Shown here in pieces: positions 40,501 through 47,200 of a DNA stretch of 64,000 bases. The notes under the pieces were generated by a model, which was not told the origin of the DNA, did no database searches, and worked only from the letters and a program-made list of their open reading frames with translations. Position 1 is the stretch's first letter. Each line of letters begins with the position of its first letter. The position numbers and the translations under genes were made by a program. The stretch spans positions 4,148,001-4,212,000 of the forward strand of contig NC_013132.1 in assembly GCF_000024005.1 (NCBI RefSeq). The letters run 5' to 3'. The stretch comes from Chitinophaga pinensis DSM 2588. Its GTDB lineage: Bacteria; Bacteroidota; Bacteroidia; Chitinophagales; Chitinophagaceae.

Positions 40501-40945
40501 CCATGCTTATACACATGCCGCTTATCCTTTTGAGCGCCTGGTGGAAGAACTGGGAGGACACACAGACCTGAGCAGATCGCCGCTGTTTGATGTGATGGTC
40601 CAGATACAGGATGCACACATGGTACACCAGCAGGATGCTGCAGCATTGGAAGGTCTTAGTATCCATATGGCGGATCAGCAACTGGCCTTCAGCAAGTACG
40701 ATCTGACAGTCAATGTCATGGAAACAGACGACGGCATTTCCATCGACCTGGAATATAATACAGACCTCTTCAAACCCGACACAATTAACACCATTCAGGC
40801 TGATTGCATACGCCTGATACACATACTCCTTACCGAAAGCGTACGCACACTGGGCGAAACGCGTATGCTGCTGGCCGCAGGCAGTGGTAACCTTATGCAG
40901 CAATATCAACAGGCATTTACTGCCAGCATAGACGAATCTTTCTAA
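19577..40945 (+). CDS. Giant lipopeptide NRPS (7122 residues): FAAL-initiated, Orn-Gln-Val, FkbM-FkbH-VOC module
   Basis: Domain order (residues approximate): fatty-acyl-AMP ligase 1-555 (SSGSTGNPKG at ~173); carrier, Ser609; C1 with HH799; A1 1118-1605; PCP Ser1656; C2 HH1845; A2; PCP Ser2719; C3 HH2907; A3; PCP Ser3766; C4 HH3954; A4; PCP Ser4806; C5 HH4994; a short A-like remnant; FkbM methyltransferase (Asp5423-VGANIG); FkbH-like HAD (Asp5910-C-D-N-T); VOC region ~6269-6555; PCP Ser6602; C6 HH6791. Ten-letter codes read by alignment to GrsA (last Lys assumed): A1 DTESIGTVCK (unknown; Glu at position 3 hints at a basic residue), A2 DVGEIGSIDK (Orn), A3 DAQDLGVVDK (Gln), A4 DAFWLGGTFK (Val). 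C2 has HHxxxDA and C3/C4 HHxxxDE. No E or TE domain is seen. It ends in a C domain, so chain transfer goes to the next A-PCP-C protein. Confidence 0.93.
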   Translation: MSFSSINSLVEILFDSSAGKSTGITFITGQDKEEFLSYKELKAQAAFVLYNLRKTGLQAGDELIIQLEDNKSFLLIFWACLIGKIIPVPLSFGGQEEYKHKLFAVWRTLRHPFLITTADQLKRMSEFADDQAGAATYAEMVAACVPLDAITIREQCATELPVISRKDIAYIQYSSGSTGNPKGVILTHENLLYNARDIVMRSGTSAQDKSLSWMPLTHDMGMICFHLSSLFAGIDQYLLPTPLFIRRPSLWLSKASQHGISQLYSPNFGYQYFLAAFSREEATSIGMDLSSIRIIYNGAEPIDAAICRNFQHTLAPYGLPERVCYPGYGLAEASVAVTLPIPGDELTVYYLDRENLSVGNQVRELDPHDKSAVSFVEVGLPIDHCNIRIAGPKDEWLGDDTVGNIQIKGLNVTAGYYMQDDVTRQLYTKDGWLRTGDIGFVRNRRLVITGRAKNMMIVNGQNYYPHDIERVVQTIPGMELGKVVACAIKQADEKNDALVLFILHKGALEPFAELAAAAQKRILEATGLGVESFVPIKKVPKTTSGKVQHFRLIEQFRSGYWDKTLAELKALSAPASAAVGATAEVIAAAWLEVSGQQLTNPQQSMLDASLNSLLIMRFIAIVSEKLSRKLTIKDFFEHPTVAALEAFLEAAPQQEINTCLLPYAAEEAHTVTLTQQRFFMMEMLQPENSPLNISYTLLVEDDISPAVLEAASAELARRHDVLRSFFRLTDAGPRQYFNRDASVSFLYNDLSSASNPLAASQEACKAFSRMPFDLESAPLWRIGLFKVAPGKSMICVVMHHIISDGWTLLLIKNELAAIYRMLLGEQVQLPQTTDFRAYTSWYASWLSGAQYLADKQYWLHEYAGFEQTALFQLPQGMEQHGKDFAASRVSFELDAATYERLQQHCKEQQVSVFAALITLISAWLYKFTGRTDIAIGTDSSGRLAAGLEGIAGCFINTMVIRNRFTADNSLGWLLSYTAGKIFDAFEHQLYPADMKQENAAEAPVMDVLVLFQNFGLTTYDNFGNAKAQLIELPAETSLAALSFEFIEEADTLRCHIDFRTSLFSRSQAAWWPGHFNMLLTALLDTPAARLNSVNMLVTEEKVLLAKRHNDLYYSHIYVENDIIRRFERMTAQTPQATAVLFEGKYISYEELNAQVNQWAYFLKAAHGIGYGDRVGICLPRSDKSLIAILAILKTGASYVPLEQEYPTNRLQFMIADSGLTLLLSDAACEHDFSSSQATQLVWEEIAAQLTDYPTDNPGTIVRDIDEAYVIYTSGTTGRPKGVSVNRLALYDYAQTVVVYFGITDTDIVIQQSALSFDTLLEEIFPALCQGAAIHILRDGGRDIEAILYAIDTGKATILSTTPAVIAELNRYAGVMTGLRVLISGGEMLKYTQIDQLLKEGVNIYNTYGPSETTVCATYHKVVPGTGNIPVGRAIRNRKVYLLDEDKCMVPAGAVGEIYIGGLGVADRYVNQSELTAKSFFEDTVSRFGKMYRTGDLGRWREDGTLEFLGRKDQQVKINGYRIETGEIEAQLAEHPAVGEAVVVARKNGVGKDMLVCYYTVQGNISLSALKAFSKERLPFYMVPAAWAQLDILPLTGNGKVDRKALSALAVDTSDNTQPDVLPGNEWEASLLEGWTNILDTPVSSITANFFEQGGNSLMATRLILWIEKKYALRLTLRDVFSNPTVQEQARLIATLSHQQTGIYEPIPVLTTAPHYPASFSQKRLWLLDNFDENKGAYNLSWAFVIEGPFNYNAFSQALGWLVSRHEALRTNFAFIDGSLTQVIRDGKAFQVDFLDYSNDPEAIEKVRDYVKETAVYPFDLQSASLLKATIIQLNDGVALFVLALHHIIGDAWSMDLISDELSLAYNAFAAGTKPDLPALQIQYKDFAAWQQTKLDGEEINASKQYWLNRFKGDIPVLQLPEDNTRPALQTYNGQTVHINIDSALQQQLNDLTTAHRCGLYVVLLASVKAFLSRISGQTDIVIGAPVSGRLHPDLVSQVGFYVNTLPLRTTFAEDHSFDALIDNVQQTFLDAFEHQDYPLDLLVEELDIVRDESRTPLFNVMVDFLDTKTTVKKPLELDQLILSPFPVDKEASQFDLSFDFTAAEGQLSLYLNFNTDIFREDSIRILLSRYLQQLQNMAFNSAAAINKQTYLPAEEQARVLAFAGKGQAKLPATDLVTLFESKAQQYGHLPAVHCEDFSLSYSALNELSNRLADCLVKEFGVLPGDRVGIMVGRNEWMVVSVLAVLKAGAAYIPMDPEYAAERVNHMIADSGVTVLLTELDELPVTVDNMRILNLAIFESMADQYSELNPVVKPATDDLAYLVYTSGSTGLPKGAMITHRHLLGLWDSLETAYDLNTFEVRLLQVASISFDVFFGDMLRSIFRGGLMVICPAEHRYNLPALYELMHSYRITVMESTPGLLLPLLDYMYEEGARLDFMRIFILGSDTLSVEDYRKIYDRFSHSELRIINSYGTTETTIDSSFYEGLGIDLRSTGYVPVGRPLENTRMYVLDKEMQLCGIGVAGELCIGGLGVGLGYWNRPELTTERFVTDPYVSGGRMYRTGDLARWNAAGNLEFLGRGDNQVKIRGYRIEPGEVESVLLAYSGVQEAVVLAYNVSDREKELVSYIVWQEAADEEGLRSWLREQLPQYMHPAYYITLEAMPLTSNGKVDRKQLPAPTLNVNRAYEGPRNKVEATLVGIWEEVLQKQPISIHDNFFELGGHSLKGMRALWRIRKELGVELSFRDMFSYPRITELSALLNRQTASQGTAYPLVAVAKQASYELSHAQRRLWLLDQLEEQGRSYTMPVQYRVKGTLHTALLEKAFNVLIARHEILRTIFITEEGNPRQQILADAKIVLETADLKGRADKGEALSTYVNRIHQAVFNLSAFPLLQAGLFQVEEEEYVFAFNMHHIISDEWSIEVMVEELVTIYDQLNSGEAIDLPALPVQYKDYSVWQQAQLQGSQLETAAAYWRNQFADSIPVLDLPADHPRPAVKRYEGRTLRMELNKEQLEGLYEVGRRNEASLYMTLLASVKGLLYRYTGQSDIVIGSPVAGRSHELLARQLGFYVNTLALRTQFDANDSFDGLLQSVRDVVLGGFEHQDYPFDLLVEELDVQRDISRSPLFDTMVVLQGRDYQGMTQQTWENGLQWEETSTDAGVSKFDLTLLFREHEEGIQVEVEYNTQLFSAARMERFCAHYDNFVNGIVADSTNAIAEITYLSIEEQHRLLDVFNDTGNDAYPSERTIHSLFEENALHMGSRTAVVYEDRTLTYAALNSAANKVADYLRREHGVESGDLVGLMVERSEKLIICLLGILKAGAAYVPVDPAYPAARISYMLEDSTPRVVLTDSLAAVALSTGNDLGNVPTEGDGTSLAYMIYTSGSTGQPKGAMIAHHAVINLSYWLRELIYIQYPDGLVAMLTASINFDASVQQLFAPLLSGSQLVIISEADRRQIERYVAQLKKNHVAVIDITPGYLRVLMDVLKVTGTDGLQLKYILVGGEALPAEDRALFHEIFGNTVHLINVYGVTEATVDSTYEIVTADDNNGLSIGRPLKNTRMYVLDKNLQLCAYGVTGELCIGGAGVGLGYWNRPELTAERFITDPYLAGGRIYRTGDLARWTSAGNIEYLGRGDNQVKIRGYRIEPGEVENVLGAYSGIREAVVLAYSVSDREKELVSYIVWQEGADEEGLRNWLREKLPQYMHPAYYITLDAMPLTSNGKVDRKQLPAPVLNANCTYEGPRNKVEETLVSIWEEVLQKHPISIHDNFFDLGGHSLKGMRALWRIRQELGVELSFRDMFTYPRITELSALLGSQATSAVTAKPLVAVEEQSSYELSHAQRRLWLLDQLEEQGRSYTMPVEYRVKGALDAGVLEDAFNALIARHEILRTIFITEDGHPRQQVLAEAKIALDYADLKARTDKGEALSAYVTRIHQAVFKLSGFPLLQAGLYKVEEAEYVFVLNMHHIISDEWSAEVMVEELVSIYDQLSNGQSIELPALPVQYKDYSAWQQAQLQGGQLETAGAYWRNQFADGIPVLDLPVDNSRPAVKTYAGQTLRMELNKTQLAGLYETGRRNEASLYMTLLASVKGLLYRYTGQSDIVIGSPVAGRNHELLARQLGFYVNTLALRTQFDGRDSFDRLLQAVRQVVLGGFEHQDYPFDRLVEELDVQRDMSRSPLFDVMLVLQDRDARGVSQQFRSNALQWEEVNMDTAVSKFDLTLIFKEHAAGISIEIEYNTRLFSAERIARFASHYSEFVNEIVADSSIALADISYLSAEELNRVLHTFNHTGSSVYPADRSIHSLFEEKALRMGESIAVVYEDRQLTYAALNSAANKIADYLRREHGVVNGDLVGVMMERSEQLIVCLLGILKAGAAYVPIDPSYPASRISYMLEDSLPRVVLTAALAAAALSNGVDNGNVDTANDANALAYIIYTSGSTGKPKGVMVPHIGVVRLVYAPNYVTFSEEDRLLQTGSVSFDASTFEIWGMLLNGGTLYLLDHDKLMDADILKDTIQQHNITMMWFSAPWFNQLVDNDPSLFEGLKDILVGGDKLSPAHINAVLSLYPDINIINGYGPTENTTFSICYPIREAQTGAIPLGYPVSGTQVYILDKQFRPLPVGSYGELYLAGDGLATGYLNMDDRNRERFVDNPFKPGTRMYSTGDIGRWNNKGEVEFTGRTDDQVKIRGFRIEPGEIADAILEHTAVKDAVVIPFTTAAGEKELAAYVVWTAATATAALQSFLRDRLPSYMQPGCYIDMEVLPLNANGKVDRDGLPAPQLELTAALEAPRNATETALLSIWKTILQREDIGIYDNFFDKGGHSLRASRLLAGIHKELNVKLSLKTLFLHNTIAALSEVIAAADKVSYEALTPVAEQVHYNVSHAQKRLWILDQMESNTSAYNIPGAYNIEGQLDKTILDAALNILLGRHESLRTIFIKSAGEPKQQVLAADKVKAQIAYHDLREDANKEATAEQLLHAAMHNGFALHTWPLFRASLIQLEAERYIFVFCIHHIISDGWSQGVIGKEISAIYNALIAGRTPELSTLSVQYKDYTGWHSRLLEGQFGEEAKHYWSKRFDKPAPWLNMPADRLRPRLQTFDGDVVKCRFGTAVTTRLQQFSREQDATLFMSLLALVNTLLYRYTGIDDIVITSPIAAREHADLNDQIGFFANTLPLRTRFSDEQSFEALLQEVKDTTVAAYRYQMYPYDMVIEDATQQYDPSHAALSDVMLVLQSNESTSLDLQGTVTAALDLSTNTARFDLVFIFTMEEGELCLDLGFNTNIYDRARIVSISQALTVLTNNMLSAPAITVKELAVKDIPADEVSDKDIPMAIMNGHLVYAAEVNAALETLPGIIAANAQVTEENTLDVFITPGGEEGHTIARLLNIALDEHREDKQVYTLPNGLPICYKNKTETDFTYHEVFEQHAYLRNDITIHPGDVIFDVGANIGMFSMYAGHHFPGCRVFAFEPIPPIYNCLAANAAMYNLGITAMNMGLSTEETTAEFVYYPNNTIISGRFGDAIEDKEVVRRYLQNKLDSEGSTMSEKHMEEILEDMIRSEKWECRLSTVSNVMREQGVEWIDLLKVDVEKSEWDILQGIEAADWKRIRQVIVEVHDTDGRLERITRLLEEHGFGVYVEQEEELAGTALYNIYAIHHQHQRAAATPAAVKPGWNDVAAYYTHINGMIHDRLPAYLGNVNVYLTDYTNAIQKRRIDAVKTYNATLKGVPAAQPTSLQLVVAATFTADPLSDYITWWTDRFSIPVQVKLAPYNQVFQELLNDDSLSARNKDINLLLVRWEDWIRDARGTAAEQRQLVTQSLEQLISVLQSAQRQALYMVGVIPPVAAACPDTEMFLFLEQINYRWTAALAGMDHVHTLDLSSIGERFGIAELYDTQRDKLGHIPFQEEVYAAVATMVARQIRAYKQPSFKLIVLDCDNTLWSGVVGEDGVNGIQLLPEHIALQRFMKQKKEEGFLLALSSKNNEADVWEVFEQRTDMVLRKDDFVTWRINWNNKAANIQEIVTELNIGINACCFIDDSPVECTAVTAAHPEVLVLQLPEETSFIPRWLSHIWAFDKFTVTEEDRKRTEMYQAEKERRNILEAQPTIGDFLAQLQLQIIVQDVQEADIPRVAQLTERTNQFNLNGQKKTAHEIEAYMLGGARHCKTIRVTDKFGDYGLTGALITTIQEDSLLVDTFLLSCRVLGRQVEQSMLAVLKEQAQAAGLQKIVCHFTDTGKNKPFAQFLASTSWTAVQTEGKSTFYEILPENIVAVLPVLTSAAPPEPVATTTEESTVLVFDHIGVAVSDLEASLRFYTDSGFTASELVYDPIQNVEIYMCRTASGGGIELIAAHDELSPVNNIISRNGDQPYHWCYRVKDIDTLFDRLTRKGLAFEIVKQPEQAVLFGYKRVVFIDIKQIGLVEFIEDNDSLPGQLLPAEMEISMVTFDIQPALQFFQLVGYRETRHITDHVNKEYVVVLHTAANGPAIRLIMPLPEAVAERAAFLQQNGPHIHRLLLHTDTTEKYPMHLLPPYFTVEEEHKTVLTDVADWEPVLAMEKDATHYALQLPLLYNSGARLLQIPVYQVQKQRMNTGMRPPETTVEKALFRIWVEVLRHEAFGVQTSFLEAGGNSIRATQILSRIYRQYGVELLLTEFFNKPTISALAALIEKKQPEGFESIRVLPAMEHYPLSFSQKQLWISDQFESSSGSAFNIPVAYILEGQLDKTALTKAFSRLVERHEILRTVFVKAGDEAAQQVLPATDDYSTPEWIDLSTTPDAEAAAMKIADEEAQVAFNLETGPLLRIKVLQLSAERNLLLFTTHHIVSDGWSSGIMLREVAVFYNAIRNGRNLVLPALPVQYKDYAAWQQEQMQRPAFAAHRQYWLSQFQDGVPALQLPYDFPRPSFKSYNGNTRSFILDKTQTAKIKTFMEQQEISLFMFFVSVTKLLLYRLSGQQELVVGFPVSGRYHPELEDQVGCYVNTIALRSKLDTQSSLQDFVHEIRQSITHAYTHAAYPFERLVEELGGHTDLSRSPLFDVMVQIQDAHMVHQQDAAALEGLSIHMADQQLAFSKYDLTVNVMETDDGISIDLEYNTDLFKPDTINTIQADCIRLIHILLTESVRTLGETRMLLAAGSGNLMQQYQQAFTASIDESF
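27060..32870 (+). repeat. Intragenic module duplication, 3141-bp period
   Basis: The stretch from the A8-side of A2 through PCP2, C3 and the N-terminal part of A3 (27060-29730) recurs 3141 bases later from A3 through PCP3, C4 and the start of A4 (30201-32871), with long near-identical runs in protein and DNA. The period equals the distance between carrier serines 2719 and 3766. Only the substrate-binding cores between motifs A3 and A8 differ clearly (Orn, Gln and Val codes). Confidence 0.75.
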
Positions 40946-40961
40946 AAAAATTATCATCCTC

Positions 40962-43900
40962 ATGGATAAGAGAATCATTCACAGCGTTTTTGAAGCAAAA
41001 GCGCAGTTATTCCCTGAACGTATAGCCGTAGAAGACCAGGAAAAAAAGGTCTCCTACAGGGAATTAAACCAGCTGGCAAATGATCTGGCAACAACCCTGC
41101 GCCTGCAGGGTATTGGTCGCGACAGGATTGCCATGACCCTGATGGGTGCTGACGCCAGACTGATTGCTGCCGTACTGGCTATTTTTAAGGCCGGCGGTAT
41201 CTATCTGCCTGCCGATTTTACCTTCCCCGCTAATCTAATGCAACAGGTGCTGGAAGAAGGTAATCCCGATATCGTGATCACTTCAGTTGAAATGCTGGAA
41301 GATGCTAAGGCACTGTTGTATATGAATTATGCAACATTGCCGGTAATGATCGTTATGGACAAGGAGGGTGCTTTTTCTGTAACAGGTCAGCGCGATACAC
41401 TGCCTGTACCTGCGGATACGGAAATCCGCCCGGAAGATGGCTGTTATATCTTTTATACCTCCGGTTCAACCGGTAAAGCGAAAGCGATACTAGGTAACCA
41501 CAAAGGTCTCAGCCACTTCATTCACTGGGAGATGAATGAGTTCGCCGTAAATGAAAACTACCGGGTAAGCCAGTTGAGCCAATTCACCTTTGATGCATCC
41601 CTGCGTGATATATTTCTGCCCCTGGCAACAGGCGCCTGTATCTGTATCCCGCCGGCTGGTATTAAATCAAATATCCCACTGCTGATAGAGTGGCTGGAAG
41701 AAAAGAAGATTAACCTGGTACACTGTGTACCATCCATCTTCAGATTGATCACCAGATGTCTGGATGATACCACCGGCAAACAGCTATTCCCTGATCTGAA
41801 ACAGGTCTTAATGGCAGGTGAACGTTTGTACAGTAAGGATATCACCCAATGGAGGAATATCGTTGGAGAGCATGTGGAACTGGTGAACCTGTACGGTACT
41901 TCCGAAACAACAATGGCCAAAACGTTCCATCGAATCAAGGAAACACCGGAAGATCCTTCCGCTGTGATACATGTAGGCTGGCCAATGAACAATACTATGG
42001 TGGCTGTACTGAATGGCAACCGCCTCTGTTCGCCGGGTGAGATAGGAGAGATCTATATCAAAACGCCGTTTATGACAAACGGCTATTTTCGTAATGAAGC
42101 GTTGACGAAATCAGTATTTGTGCAGAACCCACTGGTAAAAGATCGCGTGGATATTATGCATAAAACAGGCGATATGGGCCGTTTCTTCGAAGATGGTCAT
42201 ATTGAAGTCCATGGTAGACTGGACGACCAGGTAAAGATCAATGGTATCCGCCTGGAACTTGGCGAAGTAAAGCAGGCCGTGTTATCCGCTCCGGGCGTTC
42301 AGGATGCAGAAGTGATCGTGATCCCTGATGCGTTTAATGAAAATCAGCTGGCCTGTTATTATGTGGGTGGCGAAGCGCAGAATGAAAACCTACGTACCTA
42401 CTTGCAGGGACAGTTACAAGCCGCATTTGTACCGGCCTTTTTCATCTACATGAAAGAATTACCATTGACCATCAATGGCAAAGTAGATAAGAAAGCGTTA
42501 CCGAGACCGGTTATTGTTCCCGCAGCTACAGGCGACGGGATTGAAGAAACTGATCCGGCGATATTGACAATCATGAGTATCTGGAGAGAAGTATTAGGGC
42601 TGCAGGAGATCAATAGAAATACGCATTTTTTCTATTCAGCAGGTACTTCGCTTAAAGCCATTATGATCATCTCAAAACTTTATCGTGCATTCAATGTCCG
42701 CCTGAAGATCAGAGATGTCTTTGACAATGCAACAGTGATCAGTCTGTATGAACATATTAAAAGCCTGCAGTGCAAAGCATTTGAATCACTGGAACTTGCG
42801 CCTGTAGCAGATAACTATGCAACCACTTATGCGCAGAAAGGCATCTGGCTGCATCTGCAATACGGCAGAGGGCTGGCGGCTTACAATATGACCGGCGCCT
42901 ATCGTTTTGAAGGTGCTTTTAATCAGGATGCATTTATAAAATCATTGCACGTATTGGTACAACGGTATGAAATGCTACGTACCACATTTGTCGTTGACAA
43001 AGGGGAGCTGCGCCAGCAGATACATACATTTGATCCTGCCGCCATCAATATCTCCTTTGAAAAGTATGACAATACACTGGATCCGGAAGGAAAGGCAGTA
43101 GCAGAAGCGGATTCACTCAAAGTGTTTGATCCGCAGAAAGAACCGCTGATCCGTTTCAGGTTATTGCAGCTGAATGAACGTTCACACATATTGGTATTGA
43201 CCCAGCATCACCTGGTGGCAGATGGCTGGTCGGTGAACCTCCTGCTTAAAGAGTTCCTGGAGCTATTCGCTGCTTTCAGCCGGAATGATGTACCGAAATT
43301 ACCTTCCCTGAAACTACAATATAAAGACTATGCCGCCTGGCATAATGCATATATCAATAGTCTCGCCGCACAGCGTCACAAAGATTTCTGGAAGGCGCAG
43401 CTGGAAGGAGACTTACAGCCGCTTAAATTATCGGCTGCCGGTTTTAACTCCATCGGGAAAAGTTATGAAGGCCGGCTCTTTACATTCGATCTGCCGGCAA
43501 CATTGAGTCGTACAGTTTTTGACTTGAGTAGTAGCAGAGGAAAGAGCAGCTTTGCTATTTTGTTGACACTCACCAACATTTTACTGTATAGCTATACCGG
43601 CAGAGAAGATATCCTGCTGGGCTCACCGTATGCAGGTCGTAGTCATCCGGACCTGGAAGACCAATTAGGTCTTTTTGTCAGCATTATTCTGTTAAGAAGC
43701 CAGCTGGAAGCCGGAGAGACTTTCTCTCAATTACTTGACGAAGTAGCTGCAAATGCAGCAGAAGCATATGAACATGGTATCTATCCGTTTGAAAAGATAC
43801 TGGAGGAACTGGAGCTGACCAACAACGGAAGCGGAATGCAGTTCCTGAATGTATTTGTCCAAATGCAGGAGGCACATGAAGAAGCCCTGGAAACATACCA

Positions 43901-44213
43901 GGAAGGGTTACAGGATCTGCATGTCATTCCGGTTGATTTCAAACACCAGTCAGCCAAATTTGATCTCACGTTTAACTTCGCCGCAACACCTGCAAACGGC
44001 AGGATCAGCGTAGTAATAGAATACAATACCGCTTTATTTACAGAAGCGCGTATACGGCAGGTACAGGATGACTTTATCCGCTTGCTGGAACAGGTGGCTG
44101 CTAATCCGGAGACAACACTGGCTGCACTCAGCAACAGTGTACCGGTAGCTATTAACGAAGAGATCAGCAATATCAGTCTGCAGATCAGTAATGGTATCAG
44201 TCGCGATTATTAA
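40962..44213 (+). CDS. NRPS protein A-PCP-C, atypical acidic-residue A domain (first of three)
   Basis: 1083 residues: A (1-510), PCP (Ser563 in AGTSLKA, not the usual GGHS), C (HH749 in QHHLVADGW). The A3 core reads YTSGSTGKAKAI, so the normal Pro-Lys-Gly is Ala-Lys-Ala. The code read from FDASLRDIF, NLVHCVPS, VLMAGERL, NLYGTSE and TTMA is D-A-R-H-L-A-L-M-A-K. Arg and His at positions 3 and 4 suggest a carboxylate side chain, perhaps a modified aspartate, but I know no exact match. It starts 16 bases after the giant gene and accepts its chain. The A-PCP-C order fits upstream proteins ending in C. Confidence 0.9.
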   Translation: MDKRIIHSVFEAKAQLFPERIAVEDQEKKVSYRELNQLANDLATTLRLQGIGRDRIAMTLMGADARLIAAVLAIFKAGGIYLPADFTFPANLMQQVLEEGNPDIVITSVEMLEDAKALLYMNYATLPVMIVMDKEGAFSVTGQRDTLPVPADTEIRPEDGCYIFYTSGSTGKAKAILGNHKGLSHFIHWEMNEFAVNENYRVSQLSQFTFDASLRDIFLPLATGACICIPPAGIKSNIPLLIEWLEEKKINLVHCVPSIFRLITRCLDDTTGKQLFPDLKQVLMAGERLYSKDITQWRNIVGEHVELVNLYGTSETTMAKTFHRIKETPEDPSAVIHVGWPMNNTMVAVLNGNRLCSPGEIGEIYIKTPFMTNGYFRNEALTKSVFVQNPLVKDRVDIMHKTGDMGRFFEDGHIEVHGRLDDQVKINGIRLELGEVKQAVLSAPGVQDAEVIVIPDAFNENQLACYYVGGEAQNENLRTYLQGQLQAAFVPAFFIYMKELPLTINGKVDKKALPRPVIVPAATGDGIEETDPAILTIMSIWREVLGLQEINRNTHFFYSAGTSLKAIMIISKLYRAFNVRLKIRDVFDNATVISLYEHIKSLQCKAFESLELAPVADNYATTYAQKGIWLHLQYGRGLAAYNMTGAYRFEGAFNQDAFIKSLHVLVQRYEMLRTTFVVDKGELRQQIHTFDPAAINISFEKYDNTLDPEGKAVAEADSLKVFDPQKEPLIRFRLLQLNERSHILVLTQHHLVADGWSVNLLLKEFLELFAAFSRNDVPKLPSLKLQYKDYAAWHNAYINSLAAQRHKDFWKAQLEGDLQPLKLSAAGFNSIGKSYEGRLFTFDLPATLSRTVFDLSSSRGKSSFAILLTLTNILLYSYTGREDILLGSPYAGRSHPDLEDQLGLFVSIILLRSQLEAGETFSQLLDEVAANAAEAYEHGIYPFEKILEELELTNNGSGMQFLNVFVQMQEAHEEALETYQEGLQDLHVIPVDFKHQSAKFDLTFNFAATPANGRISVVIEYNTALFTEARIRQVQDDFIRLLEQVAANPETTLAALSNSVPVAINEEISNISLQISNGISRDY

Positions 44214-44242
44214 ACATTTCCACCGTTCAATATTTTGTACAA

Positions 44243-47200
44243 ATGAATAAGAGAATCATTCATACCGTGTTTGATCAGCAGGCTGTTACAGCTCCGGAAA
44301 GGGTGGCTGTTGAAGAAGGCCGTCGATCATGGACCTATAAAGAGCTGAAAGAAAGCTCCGAAGCATTGACGCAGTACCTGCTGCATTATAATCCGGCAAC
44401 AGGTACACCCGTCGCTGTGATGCTGCCTCCTGGTTTTTCCCTGGTAAGCGCACTGCTGGCAGTTTTTCGTTCCGGTAATATTTATATGCCCCTTGATGCA
44501 TCATTGCCCGCAAAAAAACTACATACCATCTTTGAACAGACACGTCCTGCGGTATGTGTCACTACCCTTGCACTGGCATCAGTAGCGGAGAATATTATCC
44601 GTGAACAGTCTGCATTCAACTGCACAATGATCGTCCTGGACGAGGAGCTGCCGGTTACGGTAAAACATTTTGAAGACAGCACTTACGCCGGTGCAGAAAC
44701 ACCAGGCAGTATTGCCTTTCAGCCTTTCCCGGAGATCAGACCAGATGATGCCAATTATATTATTTATACCAGTGGATCGACCGGAGAAGCGAAAGCAATA
44801 GTAGGCTGCCATGACAGTCTGAGTCATTTTATTCATTGGGAAATGAATGAGTTTAAACTGGACAACGGCGTTCGCGTCAGCCAGTTGAGTCAGTTCACTT
44901 TTGACGCTTCCCTGCGTGATGTCTTCGTACCCCTGAGTATCGGAGGTACTTTATGTTTTCCGCCTGCCGGTAGCCGTACCAACATCCCCCTGCTGATAGA
45001 GTGGCTGGAAGAATCGCAGATCAACCTGGTGCATTGTGTGCCTTCTATCTTCAAACTGATTACCAGATCACTCAATACTAATACCGGCAAACAGTTATTA
45101 CCTGCCCTGAAACATATCTTAATGGCGGGAGAACGCTTGTACAGCAAGGATGTCAGCCAATGGAGATGTATTGCAGGAGAACATGTGGAACTGGTGAACC
45201 TGTACGGTACTTCGGAAACAACGATGGCCAAAACCTTCCACCGTATTAAAGCCGTACCGGAAGATCCTTCTGCAGTGATACATGTAGGTCGGCCGCTGAA
45301 TAATACAATGATCGCTGTCGTTAATGGCAGTCGCCTGTGCCGTGCAGGTGAGATCGGAGAGATCTACATTGTGACGCCTTTCATGACTAAAGGTTATTAT
45401 AAAAACGAAGCACTGACCCGCACTGTCTTTGTACAGAACCCGCTTGTAACAGACCGCGAAGAGATTGTACATCGTACGGGAGACTATGGTGTATACCTGG
45501 AGGACGGATCCGTAGAGGTCATAGGCAGAAAGGATGAACAGGTAAAAGTCAATGGTGTCAGAGTAGAGCTGGGCGAAGTAAAACAGGCAGTATTACGTCT
45601 GGATGGAATCTCCGGAGCTGAGATCATTGCCCTGAAAAATACAGCAGATGAAAATGAGCTGATTTGCTATTATACTTCTACAGAAGTGAAAGAAGATGTC
45701 CTGAGAACACACCTGGAATCTGAACTGGCCCGCTACATGTTACCCGCTGCGTTGATCAGAATGGAAGAGTTCCCGTTGACCATCAATGGTAAGGTAGATA
45801 AGAATGCATTGCCTAAGCCGGAGAAAGTATTGATATCAGATGATGCGTATGTTGCCCCGCAAACGCCAACAGAGAACAAACTGGAAGCAATGTGGCAGGA
45901 GTTGCTGGGACTGACCCGCGTGGGTACGGCTATCAACTTTTTCAGAGTGGGTGGTGCTTCGCTGAAGGTGATTAAGATGGTATCGCAGATCTTTCACGTG
46001 TTTAATGTATCGCTGACGTTTGCAGACGTGTTTGTCAATAATACCATCAGGCAACTGGCCACACTTATCGATGAAACAGTAAAAACAGGCGGCGCCAACA
46101 TTGTACCACTACCCGAGAAAGAGTACTATGATGTTACCTATGCACAGCGCAGGTTATGGATCTATGATAAGCTTGGCGGACAAAAGAACCTGTATAACAT
46201 CGTACACGCAGTAGAGCTAAAAGGGAATATAAAACCGGCGCTTATCCGTGAAGCACTGGTAGCGTTGATTACCAGACATGAGATGTTACGGACTACTTTT
46301 ATCGAAGTAGACGGCGAACCCAAACAACGTGTTCACCCCGTGAATAGTGAACTGATCCCCTTCGCTTATTTTGACAGACAGCAGCAACTGGAACTATATG
46401 GAGGTATACCATCCATCGTTTGGGCAGAACAGCAGCGGGAATTTAACCTCGAAACAGGTCCGCTCTTTTTCAACACATTATTGCAGCTGGACAACGACCA
46501 TTACGCAATGGTTTTCAACTGGCACCACATTATCGGTGACGGATGGACACAAGACGTATTACTCAACGACCTCCTGGTGCTGTACAACACACTCGAAGGA
46601 AGAGGAGAGCAGACATTGAAACCACTACGCTTCCAGTACCGTGATTATGCAGATTGGATGAATCGTCAGCTCCAGGGTGAACGACTGAAAGAAATGGAGG
46701 AATACTGGGCCACCAGGTTTGCAGCTCCATTTACGCCAGCTACTTTTCCCGCACAAACAGACAGAAACAAGGCGCGTGCCGGCATCGGTCATAGCATAGA
46801 TTTTTTGCTGGACCAGGAGACAACCCGCCAGCTCAGGGCTTTAACACAGGTTTCTGCCGTGACGGATTATATCAGCCTGCACGCGATTGTCAATATACTA
46901 CTATATCATTATTCCGGTACTGCCGATATCGTAACCGGAGCGCCTTTTTCCGGCAGACCCAGACTGGAACTACAGGATCAGGCAGGGTTTTATGTTAATC
47001 TGATGCCCTTGCGTGTTACACTGGATCCCGAAGATAACTTCCTGACAGTACTCGATAAAACAAGGGAATGTATAACGGGCGCACATAAGTATCAGGAATA
47101 CCCCATAGATATGCTGGTACAACGCCTGGGACTGGATGCCCGCTTCGGTCGTATGCCAATGTTTAACATACTCATACAGTCACAGAATAACCTCGAATAC

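Noticed and set aside
19577..40945. Epimerisation or thioesterase domains in the giant NRPS
   Set aside because: All six HHxxxD-type domains read as condensation domains placed before A or at the C-terminus, and no GxSxG thioesterase motif region was found.
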